This document shows positions 22,156-30,859 of a stretch of DNA of 64,000 nucleotides, in pieces. Below the pieces are notes generated by a model that searched no databases, had not been told where the DNA came from, and saw only the letters and a program-made list of their open reading frames with translations. Each line of letters begins with the position of its first letter. Within the stretch, counting starts at the first letter, position 1. Source of the stretch: Karstenula rhodostoma CBS 690.94 (taxonomy: Eukaryota; Ascomycota; Dothideomycetes; Pleosporales; Didymosphaeriaceae); contig MU001494.1 in assembly GCA_010093485.1 (NCBI GenBank), positions 2,790,740 to 2,854,739 on the forward strand, read 5' to 3'. A program made the position numbers and the translations under genes.

Positions 22156-24390
22156 ATGCCGTCGCCAGAGAGGAGAGGGTTTGAGCCCGTCATCGAAAGA
22201 TATGGCCCGCCGTTGCCGAGCCTGCTTCAGCGACGCAGACACGCCTTCACTAGCCTTCCGGATGGTGTCATGAGTCTCCGTGTGGGCTCACCAGCGACTG
22301 ATCAGTTCTATATGTCGAGCCACCAGCCCTTTGAGTATTATCCTATACCAGGACCAGGCTACATCCGGCTTCTTCACCTGCATCCTGATTCCGACAATCC
22401 TGCTGAACTGAGAGGCTGTCTCAAATTCCATAAACTCAGCGAGCCTTCCATGTATGAGGCCATCTCGTATGCCTGGGGCGAGTTTCCGAAGTTCAATCAA
22501 GTCATTGTTTTGGATGGAAAGGTTCTGAAAATCACAGACAACCTATATGCCGCCCTCATGGCCTTTTGCAGACCTGACCGCGTTAGGGTGCTATGGGCAG
22601 ACGCCATATGTATCAATCAAGCAGACACCACCGAGAAGGCTCAACAGGTCGCGCTCATGGCTGAGATCTACAGCAAGGCAAGATCGGTCCAGGTCTGGCT
22701 TACATTGTACTCTGAAGCAGCCGCGACCGCGATGGAGTATCTTAAAGATCTCTCGTCAAGAGCAGATACTTTCGGCATCAACAAAGATGTGGGTCACCCT
22801 AGGGTTGTGGAAGGTTTCCCCCATGTCGACATAACAAGGAGTGAAGCAGATAAACTGATCAACGATGCAATCAAACACTATGCGGATTTCCTACTATATC
22901 GCTCTTGGTTCAACAGGGTGTGGGTTGTTCAAGAAGTTGCTTTAGCGACGGATCTTTTCGTCTCATGCGGTCATTCAACGCTGACCTGGACTGAATTGGC
23001 GCGCGCGTTGGAAGTACTACGTGGTGTGTACAGGAAAATGTCAAACAAGGAAGATAGATCACGCATGGAAGGGCTCAAAGCAGCCTGGGAGCTTGTAAAG
23101 CATAGAGACGAATGGAGGATGCTGGATAAGCACCTTGGTCAAAACCACCATTTCTCGACAAACACGGTCGGGGAGCAGATGAGGAACAAGGCCTGTTCCG
23201 ACGATCGCGATAGGGTGTACGCGATGCTTTCCATGACCAAGTCTCCCTATGGAGGAATGGTACCTGACTACACGAAAACGGTGGCTGAAGCCTATACTGA
23301 GTTTACGAAAAGATATTCACCAAACACGCAGATCTACTGGGCGGGCCTGGCTCGAAGGCAGCTTCCGACTAAGGAAGATGCCGTGGATACTTCGAACGAC
23401 GCGGTACCCGCTCCTGAAGACGGCGAACAAACTCCACTCGATGTCACAGATCGTGACTACCTTCCTTCATGGGTCCCGGAGTTTCGTCCCGCAAGGAATC
23501 TCGCATGGGCAGCGCCCTTCACAGGATCCTACGCCACCGCAACAGCAGCCCCATTCTTCTTTTTCTCGCATCCCATGATCAACAACGTCATGTTCGCCTC
23601 CGGATTAATCATCGACATGATCGAACACACAAACTGTACCTTGACCATGACAGCGCCACACTACTTCGAACACCCGGCCTTCTTCTTCCCGCTCATCGAC
23701 TACCTGACCAGCCTCCTCGACAGCTCGCCCCCTTCCTCCCACACCACCCTCGACCCTTTTCCAATCCAACTTGCCAAAACCCTCACCTCGGGCATCGGCG
23801 ACTGCCCGCACGCGGAGTCCCTCTTCGCAAGATACGCCTTCCTCGACCAGCTAGCCGACCGCGGTCTCACCCCCGGCTCTCTCCCCTGGCTAACCGCCAT
23901 CTGGGCCGCCTTCTCCGCGCACTGTCTCGCCCCCACCGGCGAGCTCTACCAGCGTATCCTGCTCCACGCCATCACCGGCGAGAGCACGCACCTCATCATC
24001 GCCACTGCCGACGCCGATGCGCTCTCTCCCGACGCAAAGCTCGCATACGCCTTGCTGAACTACCTCGCCAACATCCTCATCTCGAACCGCCTGTTCGTCA
24101 CGTACGGTGGGCGCCTCGGGCTTGCGCCGGGCATCGCCAGGCCGGGGGATATGCTTGCCATCATCAACGGGTGCCACATGCCGTACGTGGTGCGCAGCGT
24201 GAAGGAGGCGGTGCATGAGGAGGGCGCTGTGGAGTGGGCGCTGCAGGTGGTGGGGCCGTGCTACCTGCATGGTGTTATGCGGGGGGAGATTTTTGCGCAG
24301 AGGGGGGAGGAGATATGGGAGGGGTTAAGGTGGACGAGGTATGAGGGGGATGCGGCGGATAGTTTGGTGGGGTGGTTGAAGTTGGTTTAG
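22156..24390 (+). CDS. HET-domain protein (heterokaryon incompatibility type)
   Basis: Intronless gene of 744 residues with a HET domain, the TIR-like module of fungal allorecognition and cell-death proteins. The three classical blocks are present: YEAISYAWG (100-108), LWADAICINQ followed by KAQQVALMAEIY, and the block SWFNRVWVVQEVALATDL near 250. The Glu/Asp and Trp/Arg residues usually conserved in active domains are there. A 70-residue N-terminal extension precedes it. The long C-terminal half ends in the usual HET-protein tail (GDMLAIINGCHMPYVVR...). No NACHT, WD or ankyrin repeats, so it is a stand-alone HET protein rather than a STAND receptor. From about 23.5 kb codon third positions become markedly more C-rich. 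The start ATG at 22156 is the first in frame. HET genes are often expanded and polymorphic, so its role here is open. Confidence 0.92.
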   Translation: MPSPERRGFEPVIERYGPPLPSLLQRRRHAFTSLPDGVMSLRVGSPATDQFYMSSHQPFEYYPIPGPGYIRLLHLHPDSDNPAELRGCLKFHKLSEPSMYEAISYAWGEFPKFNQVIVLDGKVLKITDNLYAALMAFCRPDRVRVLWADAICINQADTTEKAQQVALMAEIYSKARSVQVWLTLYSEAAATAMEYLKDLSSRADTFGINKDVGHPRVVEGFPHVDITRSEADKLINDAIKHYADFLLYRSWFNRVWVVQEVALATDLFVSCGHSTLTWTELARALEVLRGVYRKMSNKEDRSRMEGLKAAWELVKHRDEWRMLDKHLGQNHHFSTNTVGEQMRNKACSDDRDRVYAMLSMTKSPYGGMVPDYTKTVAEAYTEFTKRYSPNTQIYWAGLARRQLPTKEDAVDTSNDAVPAPEDGEQTPLDVTDRDYLPSWVPEFRPARNLAWAAPFTGSYATATAAPFFFFSHPMINNVMFASGLIIDMIEHTNCTLTMTAPHYFEHPAFFFPLIDYLTSLLDSSPPSSHTTLDPFPIQLAKTLTSGIGDCPHAESLFARYAFLDQLADRGLTPGSLPWLTAIWAAFSAHCLAPTGELYQRILLHAITGESTHLIIATADADALSPDAKLAYALLNYLANILISNRLFVTYGGRLGLAPGIARPGDMLAIINGCHMPYVVRSVKEAVHEEGAVEWALQVVGPCYLHGVMRGEIFAQRGEEIWEGLRWTRYEGDAADSLVGWLKLV

Positions 24391-24759
24391 GAGGGAGGGG
24401 AGAGGCAGCCACTTGTGCTGGGTGAAGGCATGGGACAGGTGTGTGTTTGGCGAAGTGTCGCATCTTGTTCATTGGTATCGATGTCATTAGAACCGTCGTA
24501 GTCATATAACATTTCCACAATTTTTTACTACATCCAATGTCTTCGCGAGGGTCGGCAACTTGTGTACACCTCTCGCATCCACCGAATCAATGTCTTCGAA
24601 GTCAGCTTACTCATACCACCTAAACAGGCCCTATCCAATTCATTTCAAAAGCAGCTTCGCTAGTAAGCTTGGTCGATCCCATACATATCCATCCCGCCAC
24701 CCCCATCTCCACCTCGCAAGCAATCTCTCCATCTCACCACCACCACCACCCCCTCAGCC
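24391..24759. other. Intergenic, 369 bp
   Basis: Between the HET gene end and the DUF924 gene, same strand. Contains a C-rich plus strand with CCACCAC runs just before the next start. No gene. Confidence 0.5.
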
Positions 24760-25728
24760 ATGTCCATCACAACCCCCTTCCCCCCCACAGTAACAGCCCT
24801 CATAACCCCCACCCTCCTCACCTCGCTCTTCACCCTCGAAATCCCCTGGCCCAAGTCCACCCCGCCAACCGCTCCCCAATGGTCCGCCCCCCACTCCTCC
24901 CCCGCAGCCTACAAACCCCTCTGCTGGCCCGCCCTCCTCGCCCTCTCTACAATCCCCCTCCCCGCCACAAAAACCCTCAACTGGTTCACCCTCCTCCCTG
25001 CGCCCACGGACCCCGCCTTCCCCATCCAAGCAGTCGGCTTAACCATCCTACTCGACCAAGCCCCCCGGCACCTCTGCACACATGCCCACGAACGCTGGCG
25101 CAACGCCTTCTTCGACCCGCTAGCCCTATCTCTCACCCTCGCGCTGCGCAAACTACCCGCCTCGTCAAGCATCCACGACCGGCCCCGCTGGCAGCAACAA
25201 GGCTGGTCCATGCCGCACTTCCAAGCCCTCTCCAACTTCCTCGCCGCGCCCCTCGCCCACGCCGAACTCCTCGCCGTCCACACCGCCCTCCTCCTCCCCG
25301 AGGTCGCGGCCCGCAGGCGCCTGCTCGAAACGTACTACGCCGTCCGCGATTCCTGGCACGGCACTGCACTCGCGACTTCCGCTACTGCCACTGCTGAGTT
25401 TGCGCGTCTGTTTGCGGCTGCCGTGCCCGCGGTGGAGGTCGCGGATACGGCGTTCTGGTGGTGTCGCGTGCTCGAGGCGCATACGCCTATTCTCCGTGCG
25501 TTCGGCCGGTATCCGTACCGCAACCGCGCGATGGGGCGGGTGTCGACGCCTGCGGAGGTGCTGTTTTTGGAGCAGACGGGGGACTTTGGGGTGGGCGTTG
25601 GGGAGGGGGATGCGGAGGGGGTTAGGCGGGATGTGGAGGGGGGTGTGTGGACGGCGTTGGGGGACGGGGAGGGGGAGGGGCTGGGGTGGAAGGTGAAGAT
25701 GGGGAAGGGGAGGGAGGGCGCTGTGTGA
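24760..25728 (+). CDS. DUF924 family protein
   Basis: Single-exon protein of 322 residues of the DUF924 family, which is widespread in bacteria and fungi, with an all-helical TPR-like fold and no known reaction. Recognition rests on the motif ILLDQAPRHLC (about 94-104), the middle helix FFDPLAL, and the C-terminal block FGRYPYRNRAMGRVSTPAEVLFL, which matches the family's F-G-R-[FY]-P-x-R-N signature. The first 60 residues are Pro/Thr-rich, and the last 50 are Gly-rich and probably disordered. Codon use changes from C-rich to G-rich along the gene, which is unusual. Location is probably cytosolic. Confidence 0.82.
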   Translation: MSITTPFPPTVTALITPTLLTSLFTLEIPWPKSTPPTAPQWSAPHSSPAAYKPLCWPALLALSTIPLPATKTLNWFTLLPAPTDPAFPIQAVGLTILLDQAPRHLCTHAHERWRNAFFDPLALSLTLALRKLPASSSIHDRPRWQQQGWSMPHFQALSNFLAAPLAHAELLAVHTALLLPEVAARRRLLETYYAVRDSWHGTALATSATATAEFARLFAAAVPAVEVADTAFWWCRVLEAHTPILRAFGRYPYRNRAMGRVSTPAEVLFLEQTGDFGVGVGEGDAEGVRRDVEGGVWTALGDGEGEGLGWKVKMGKGREGAV

Positions 25729-26366
25729 TAGGTAGGATAGAGATGTTGATTTGAAAGGTTGAAAAGACGCGGGTTCGAACTCGCGCGCCGTCCCGTCTAG
25801 TCCAAAAAGTCAAAAACTAAAAGCCACTTCGAAGCCCGGCTCAAAGAACCCAGATGTGGAGTTTTTGTTTGATTCGGTGAAAGTAATTGGAATGGGAAAG
25901 GTTATATAGGGGATAGAATTGGGCGAGTGAGGGTGAGGGACGTGGTGGGTGAGGTGAGGTGAAGTGAATGGCACCGTCGCGCTTCACTTCCTCGTAGAGA
26001 CTCTTCGGTCTAGCGACCCTCGCATCTTAAATGTATGTTGGATGTTGTTCAGATGGCGAGTGGGAAGATAGCATAATCGCAAACGAGGATTACCGTCTAC
26101 GTGCAAAGAAGTATGCATTCTTTCTTGTATGACTAGATATAGTGAAAGGTTTCCTGGCAGACATCCACGACAAACCGACCCTACACCACCCGTGTCCAAA
26201 CCCATCCCAACAACCCGATTTCTCGGCGGATGGACCTTGGCCGGCGATCCAGACTCAGACTCACGCTCCGTACCCGCCCAGCTAATCAATACAAGCCTCA
26301 CTCTTCTCCATCGACTCCACCATCCACAGCCCCAACCACCACAGCCCCAACCACCACGACGTCAAC
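25729..26366. other. Intergenic, 638 bp
   Basis: Separates the DUF924 gene from the 3' end of the protease pseudogene. A short tRNA T-arm-like string near 25769 was examined and rejected. Nothing else supported. Confidence 0.5.
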
Positions 26367-27109
26367 TCATCCCACAGATTCAAACGCAGTCTTATACACG
26401 TCCCACAAACCCCCATACCCAACACTCCCCTCCTCAGTCCTCCTCCACTTCCTAACAAACCTCCCCGTAAGCGCCCAAAGAAACGACCCGCAAGCACCCA
26501 TACCCCCCCGGAAGATGTTATCAGTAAACTGACTAGCCGTGCGGTTGTGGAGGTCGAACTGGTAGCCTTGGAAGGGGGCGCGAGGGTGCGCGGCCACGGG
26601 AGCCGCAAGCCGTGCATGACGCGCTCGGCGACGATGCTATCGTCAGTAATAGTGTTTTGGTCGGCGCAGCTGGGGTCGAAGTGTTGCGTGGAGGGACGTG
26701 TCGCGGACGTGCGCGGCGATGAGAGGCCAGTGCGCGACGGTGCCGGTGCCGTGGGCGTCGTCTTCGTAGGTGGCGTTGGCGTGCTGTTGCTTGTGCGCGA
26801 GCCAGCCGTCGCTGACGGGGGTGAGGATGAAGTGCGCGTTGGCGAGCGTGGCGCTGTAGGGTGCTGTAGGCGGGCCGAGTCAGTCGGAGAAGGTTGGTTG
26901 CGGTGTAGCACCATTGTGCGGAGACTGTGTTGAGGACTGCGATGTGGTTGTGTGAGCAGCGGTGTATGGGAGAGAATGGCGAAGGATGCGGATATTATGT
27001 TGGCGTCGAACCACGTGTCGGTGTCGGTTATTTCTTCGAGGTGGGCGAAGGTCAGTCGCACGTCTGAAAGGGATATGGCGGTCTCGTTTGAATGGGGAGT
27101 TGAAGACAT
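26367..27109 (-). pseudogene. Ulp1/C48-type cysteine protease-like gene with four frame breaks
   Basis: Reading the minus strand from an ATG at 27109 gives pieces of one protein in successive different frames, each free of stops. Piece 1: SLSDVRLTFAHLEEI...WFDANIISASFAIL. Then IAVLNTVSAQWCYTATNLL, then ANAHFILTPVSDGWLAHKQQ...GTVAHWPLIAAHV, then QHFDPSCADQN...ERVMHGLRLPWPR, and finally FQGYQFDLHNRTASQFTDN...GACGSFLWALTGRFV to a stop at 26367. The order WxxxN...HW...D...Q...CG fits SUMO/NEDD8 proteases (Ulp1/SENP8), with His in AHWPL, Asp in HFDPS and Cys in GACGS. Frame changes lie near 26957, 26875, 26690 and 26590. No intron can explain them: too close, and no splice sites. Either a recent pseudogene or several assembly indels. 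Family call moderate. Confidence 0.6.
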
Positions 27110-27435
27110 GGTTGGATACCTTGTGGTGTATCTTGTGGTCGGATGGTGCTTGATTATAAGTTGGACAGTGAAGTCGCCCCGGGCTTTATGTAAACATGGG
27201 CAGTGAATCGTATAGCAAACGACAGTCGAGGTGTTGTGTTTCGGGTAATAAACATACCAGCCTTGATCAGCATCAATCATAGTGCATTTACGGGTATCTA
27301 TGCGAATAGTGAGATGTCCAAAGGAGGATCGAATCCCTCAGCTGCAATGGCGATGATTGTGATATTTGAATTTTTGGTATATTACTCATGAAGATCGAGT
27401 TCGCGTAACATGGCATTACTTGCAACGATGTTATT
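27110..27435. other. Intergenic, 326 bp
   Basis: Promoter side of the protease pseudogene and 3' flank of the galacturonate reductase gene (both minus). No coding signal. Confidence 0.5.
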
Positions 27436-28978
27436 TTACTTCAGCGACCAGGTGCCGTTCTCTTCCACGATTTCGATCGGCCTGTTCTCGTCCAGCGATC
27501 TGCGGCCGGCCTCCAGAATGGCGGTCGTGGCAATGGTGTTCTTGAGGGTAGGAAGCGGGCGGCTATCTAATTGCTCAAGCGTGACTTTGCCCTCGTTCAG
27601 CTGGTTGACTGCATCCACGAACTTTTCGAACGAGATGTAGCCGTATCCGATCTGACCAGCAAAATTGCCTTCCTCGTCAGGGGCATACTTCATATAGAAA
27701 CTTCTCAACGTTAGCACTAGTTCGATCGCCAAGACTCAATCACACTCACGGGTTGTACCAAAGAAGACCGGTGTCGTCGTCAGTCACATCGTAGCCGCGC
27801 TTCGCCTGGTTGACGCGGATCTCTCCTTTGCTGGCCATGTAGTGGAAGTACTGATTCGAGTGAACACCGGCCTTTTGCGGCGCGGCCCAGCCAGCGGTAT
27901 AGACGCCCGTGGCGCGCCTGCTGGGGTCATCCTTCTTCACCCAGTCCACCAGAAGTGTGATGGTGTCCTCGGTGGCTGGGTCGCAGCCGAGATCGGTGGC
28001 AATACCCTTTGCGGCACTGCCCATGACGCGGACGGGCTTGAAGCCTGGGACCATGGACTCGTTGATGTCGATGTGGTGGGAGTTGAGGTAGTATGAGATG
28101 TCACTGTCCTTGCCGGCCCACGCCTTGAAGGTCTCCAGTTGGCTCTTGGGCTGGGACATGTACGAGTAGAAGTAGTTGAAGTCGCCCAGCTTCGTGGCTC
28201 GGAATCGGGCATCGGCGTATGCGGGGTCGAATCGCTTGTGGTGCTCCACGTAGACGAAAACATTGTGCTTCTTCGCCGCCGCGAAGAGTTTCTGGTGGTG
28301 CTCGAGCAGCTTCACGGCGGGCTTTGTAACCAGCACGTGGTGTCCTCGCTCAATGGCATACAGTGCTATTGGGTAGTGGGTGGTGTCGGGTGTGAAGATG
28401 GTGACTGGCGAGCATTAGGAAGGCACGAGGGACTGGACGCGGCGACTCACTGGCACTGCCCTTGGGTAGCGCGTCGATGGCTTCCTTGTAGGCGTCGGGG
28501 TCGCGCTTTCCTTCCTTGGGGAACTCTTGGAACGACACGTCCAGCCCGTTGTACGCCTGCGAGATGTTCTTCTCGAGATGCTGGCCTGGCCATGATCAGC
28601 GCTCGCTTCTACGCTGTGCGTCTTCCATGCGACCTACGGATGGCGGGAAACTTGTCCCCCGACACGCCCACCATGCTCAGGTTGCCCACCTTGCCGCGCC
28701 GGCGCAGGTCGAACAGCGTCAACCCGACCACGCCCACCTTCTTGTCCGAAGTCGACGCGCCGCCGCCGACAAAGCCGGTGGTGTACTCGCCCGTTCCCAC
28801 CTACCGCCACGGTCAACATAGCTCCTCGTTGACGCGAGTGTGATGCGACGGCTGCCAATGCTGCCCACAAAAGCAAAGTTGACGCCGCCCGCAGCCATGC
28901 ACCCTTCGACGGCGGCCACGGTGGTTCTGGCCGTGGTGGGGAGGAGCGACTCACCATGAGCACTTCGAGGGGCGCCAT
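27436..28978 (-). CDS. gaaA: D-galacturonate reductase (GaaA/Gar2 type, Gfo/Idh/MocA family)
   Basis: First step of fungal D-galacturonate (pectin sugar) catabolism: NAD(P)H-dependent reduction to L-galactonate in the cytosol. Five exons on the minus strand: 28955-28978, 28638-28800, 28451-28585, 27750-28404 and 27436-27700, giving 413 residues. Exon 1 codes only MAPLEVLM; intron 1 is 154 bp and the others are 46-52 bp. The Rossmann nucleotide-binding motif is [14 protein letters not shown] (9-22). The family Lys-Pro motif is in [11 protein letters not shown], and [14 protein letters not shown] and HHIDINESM line the active site. I assign it to the oxidoreductase-type GaaA/BcGar2 enzyme rather than the unrelated aldo-keto reductase GAR1. 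The key support is context: it diverges from a GaaC/Lga1-type aldolase, the arrangement known in Aspergillus niger and Botrytis. Probably induced by galacturonate through the shared promoter. Confidence 0.88.
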
Positions 28979-29216
28979 GCTGCTGCTGGCGTTGGTATCA
29001 CGGGTGGGGTGGTTGGGAGGTGCACAGTGCAAAGAGGACAAGGGAGCACGCTGATGGGAGAGCAGTCACTGGGAGGATGAACTGGAGGCTGCTACTGCCC
29101 GCGGCCGTCGGCGTCTGCGTCGGCTTTTGAGCACCGCTCTGCACGCCACGGCGCCTCCATCGCAGACGGAGAATCCGGGTTCCGCGAAGGGAGGGGTGGA
29201 GGGGCAGCGGACAGCC

Positions 29217-29223
29217 TTGGAGG
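29217..29223 (-). promoter_or_regulatory. Candidate galacturonate-responsive motif (CCTCCAA)
   Basis: Matches the core CCNCCAA described for GaaR binding in Botrytis, on the minus strand. A 7-mer with one free base; chance matches are common, so weak alone. Confidence 0.35.
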
Positions 29224-29795
29224 GGCCGAGGGGCACCACACGCTCCATGTTTTGCCGGGCTCCCGTCGTCCAGCTCATCTGCCTTCCCCAGGCCAAGACA
29301 CAACACCTGCACCCCACGGCTCGACGAGCACTCCGATTCGTGCGAAGTCTTTCCTCCGTCCAGTACCCGGCAGGGATGCCAGCTGCGGCGCGCCATGTTC
29401 GACGTCCACTCTTCCACAGGTGGTATTTCGTCCCATGAGCTCTCGATAATTTTAGTCACCTTGTAGAAAAGGCCGCAACCTGTCCCGCTTCTCGCGCAAT
29501 GTGTCCCGAGCACGTCTGCGACCATCGGTCGGCCCACTCCCATGCACGCGACGCCTCGGCTCTAGCTCCCTTTGATTCGAGCTACGGCTTCGTGGCGAAT
29601 GAGAGACTCCAAATCCACATAGTTCCCGACTACAGTGACGATGGATGAGCGAACAAAGGGTGGGATGACTTTGGGCTCCGCCCGAGTCCAGATGCCCTAC
29701 TTTACACCGATGCCCCGTCTCGCTGTTATATTAATCGCTGACCCGACCTGCGCGCCGCCTTAGCTGCCATTGATCAGACGTTCCCTCTCACCCGG

Positions 29796-29804
29796 TCCCC
29801 CAAT
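29796..29804 (+). promoter_or_regulatory. Galacturonate-responsive element TCCCCCAAT
   Basis: An exact match to the published TCCNCCAAT consensus of Aspergillus galacturonate-regulated promoters, 56 bp upstream of the gaaC start and 62 bp downstream of the TATA-like box. The position is close to the gene, perhaps in the 5' UTR, but it is the full 9-mer. Confidence 0.55.
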
Positions 29805-29860
29805 TTCTGTCATTGCCTCTGCAGCTCCCTTCGTCTTCTGCTCACACCCCCACTTGCACA

Positions 29861-30859
29861 ATGACTTCAGGCGCAGCAAACGGCCACGCCAACGGCGCCA
29901 ATGGCCAGGCCAAAGAGCGCACGCCGCTCCGACCTGGCATCTACTCGCCCACCATGACCTTCTTCGACCCCGAAACCGAGGAAGTTGACATCCCCACGGT
30001 CAAGAAGCATGCAGTGCGGCTTGCGGAGGCCGGCCTGGTGGGGCTCGTGACCATGGGTTCCAACGGAGAGGCCGTACACTTGAACCGCGCTGAGAAGGCA
30101 GCCATCACGCGAGCAACCCGCGAGGCTCTGGACGAGGCAGGATATCAAAACGTGCCCGTGATTGCCGGTGCTTCTGAGCACGGCATCAAGCTCACAATCG
30201 AGTCAATCAAAGACGCCGCCGAAGCAGGTGCCGAATACGTCCTTCTGGTCCCCCCGAGCTACTACCGCTATGCCATTGACGAGGACGCCATCGTAGAATA
30301 CTACACCAAGGTTGCTGATGGCTCGCCGCTCCCCATCATTCTCTACAACTACCCCGGCGCTGTTTCTGGAATCGACATGGACAGCGACCTTATCATCAAG
30401 CTAGGCGAGCACCCCAACATCGTCGGCACAAAGTTCACCTGCGGAAATACGGGCAAGCTCACGCGCGTAGCCCTCGCCACTGACGCTGTGACTTTCAAGA
30501 GTAACGGCAGCGGGTACATGGCGTTCGGCGGTATGGCAGACTTTACCGCGCAGACGGCCGCCAGCGGCGGCTCCGGCATTATCGCCGGCGGCGCCAATGT
30601 CGTCCCTAAGACGTGTGTTAAGGTGTGGAACCTTTGGGCCGAAGGCAAATACACCGAGGCCTTTGAGCTCCAGAAGGTGCTCAGTAAGGGCGACTGGGTG
30701 CTCACCAAGGCCGCTATCCCGGGAACCAAGTCCGCCATCCAGTCATATTACGGCTACGGCGGGTACCCGCGCAGGCCTCTCAAGAGGCTCTCGGAGGAGA
30801 GGGTCAAGGCTGTGGCGGACGGCATTGCGGAGGTCATGAAGGTGGAGAAGAGCTTATAA
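29861..30859 (+). CDS. gaaC: 2-keto-3-deoxy-L-galactonate aldolase (GaaC/Lga1)
   Basis: Third step of the fungal galacturonate pathway: splits L-threo-3-deoxy-hexulosonate into pyruvate and L-glyceraldehyde. Intronless, 332 residues, of the dihydrodipicolinate synthase/N-acetylneuraminate lyase TIM-barrel family. Visible: LVTMGSNGEAVHLN (phosphate-loop-like substrate site), VPVIAGAS, catalytic Tyr in ILYNYPG (Y162) and Schiff-base Lys in VGTKFTCGN (K191). The start at 29861 (MTSGAANGHANG) is the first in-frame ATG; the frame is open further upstream but without an ATG. The N-terminal 20 residues are a low-complexity Ala/Asn/Gly extension common in fungal homologues. It diverges from the gaaA-type reductase. 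L-galactonate dehydratase and L-glyceraldehyde reductase genes are not in the window. Confidence 0.9.
   Translation: MTSGAANGHANGANGQAKERTPLRPGIYSPTMTFFDPETEEVDIPTVKKHAVRLAEAGLVGLVTMGSNGEAVHLNRAEKAAITRATREALDEAGYQNVPVIAGASEHGIKLTIESIKDAAEAGAEYVLLVPPSYYRYAIDEDAIVEYYTKVADGSPLPIILYNYPGAVSGIDMDSDLIIKLGEHPNIVGTKFTCGNTGKLTRVALATDAVTFKSNGSGYMAFGGMADFTAQTAASGGSGIIAGGANVVPKTCVKVWNLWAEGKYTEAFELQKVLSKGDWVLTKAAIPGTKSAIQSYYGYGGYPRRPLKRLSEERVKAVADGIAEVMKVEKSL

Larger units (their letters stand above)
28979..29860. promoter_or_regulatory. Shared divergent promoter of gaaA and gaaC
   Basis: 882 bp between the two start codons of the galacturonate genes. It contains a TATA-like TTATATTAA at 29726-29734 on the gaaC side and two matches to the galacturonate-responsive element (listed separately). 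A bidirectional promoter would give co-induction of the first and third pathway steps. No coding sequence is convincing inside it. Confidence 0.75.

Noticed and set aside
23469..24218. 249-codon plus-strand frame inside the HET gene
   Set aside because: Out-of-frame shadow of the C-rich second half of the HET coding sequence.
24669..25397. 242-codon frame overlapping the DUF924 gene
   Set aside because: Pro/His/Arg-rich shadow frame of the DUF924 coding sequence.
25760..25800. tRNA T-arm-like string GGGTTCGAACTCGCG
   Set aside because: The stem does not pair in canonical register, there is no matching acceptor or anticodon stem upstream on either strand, so at most a decayed fragment.
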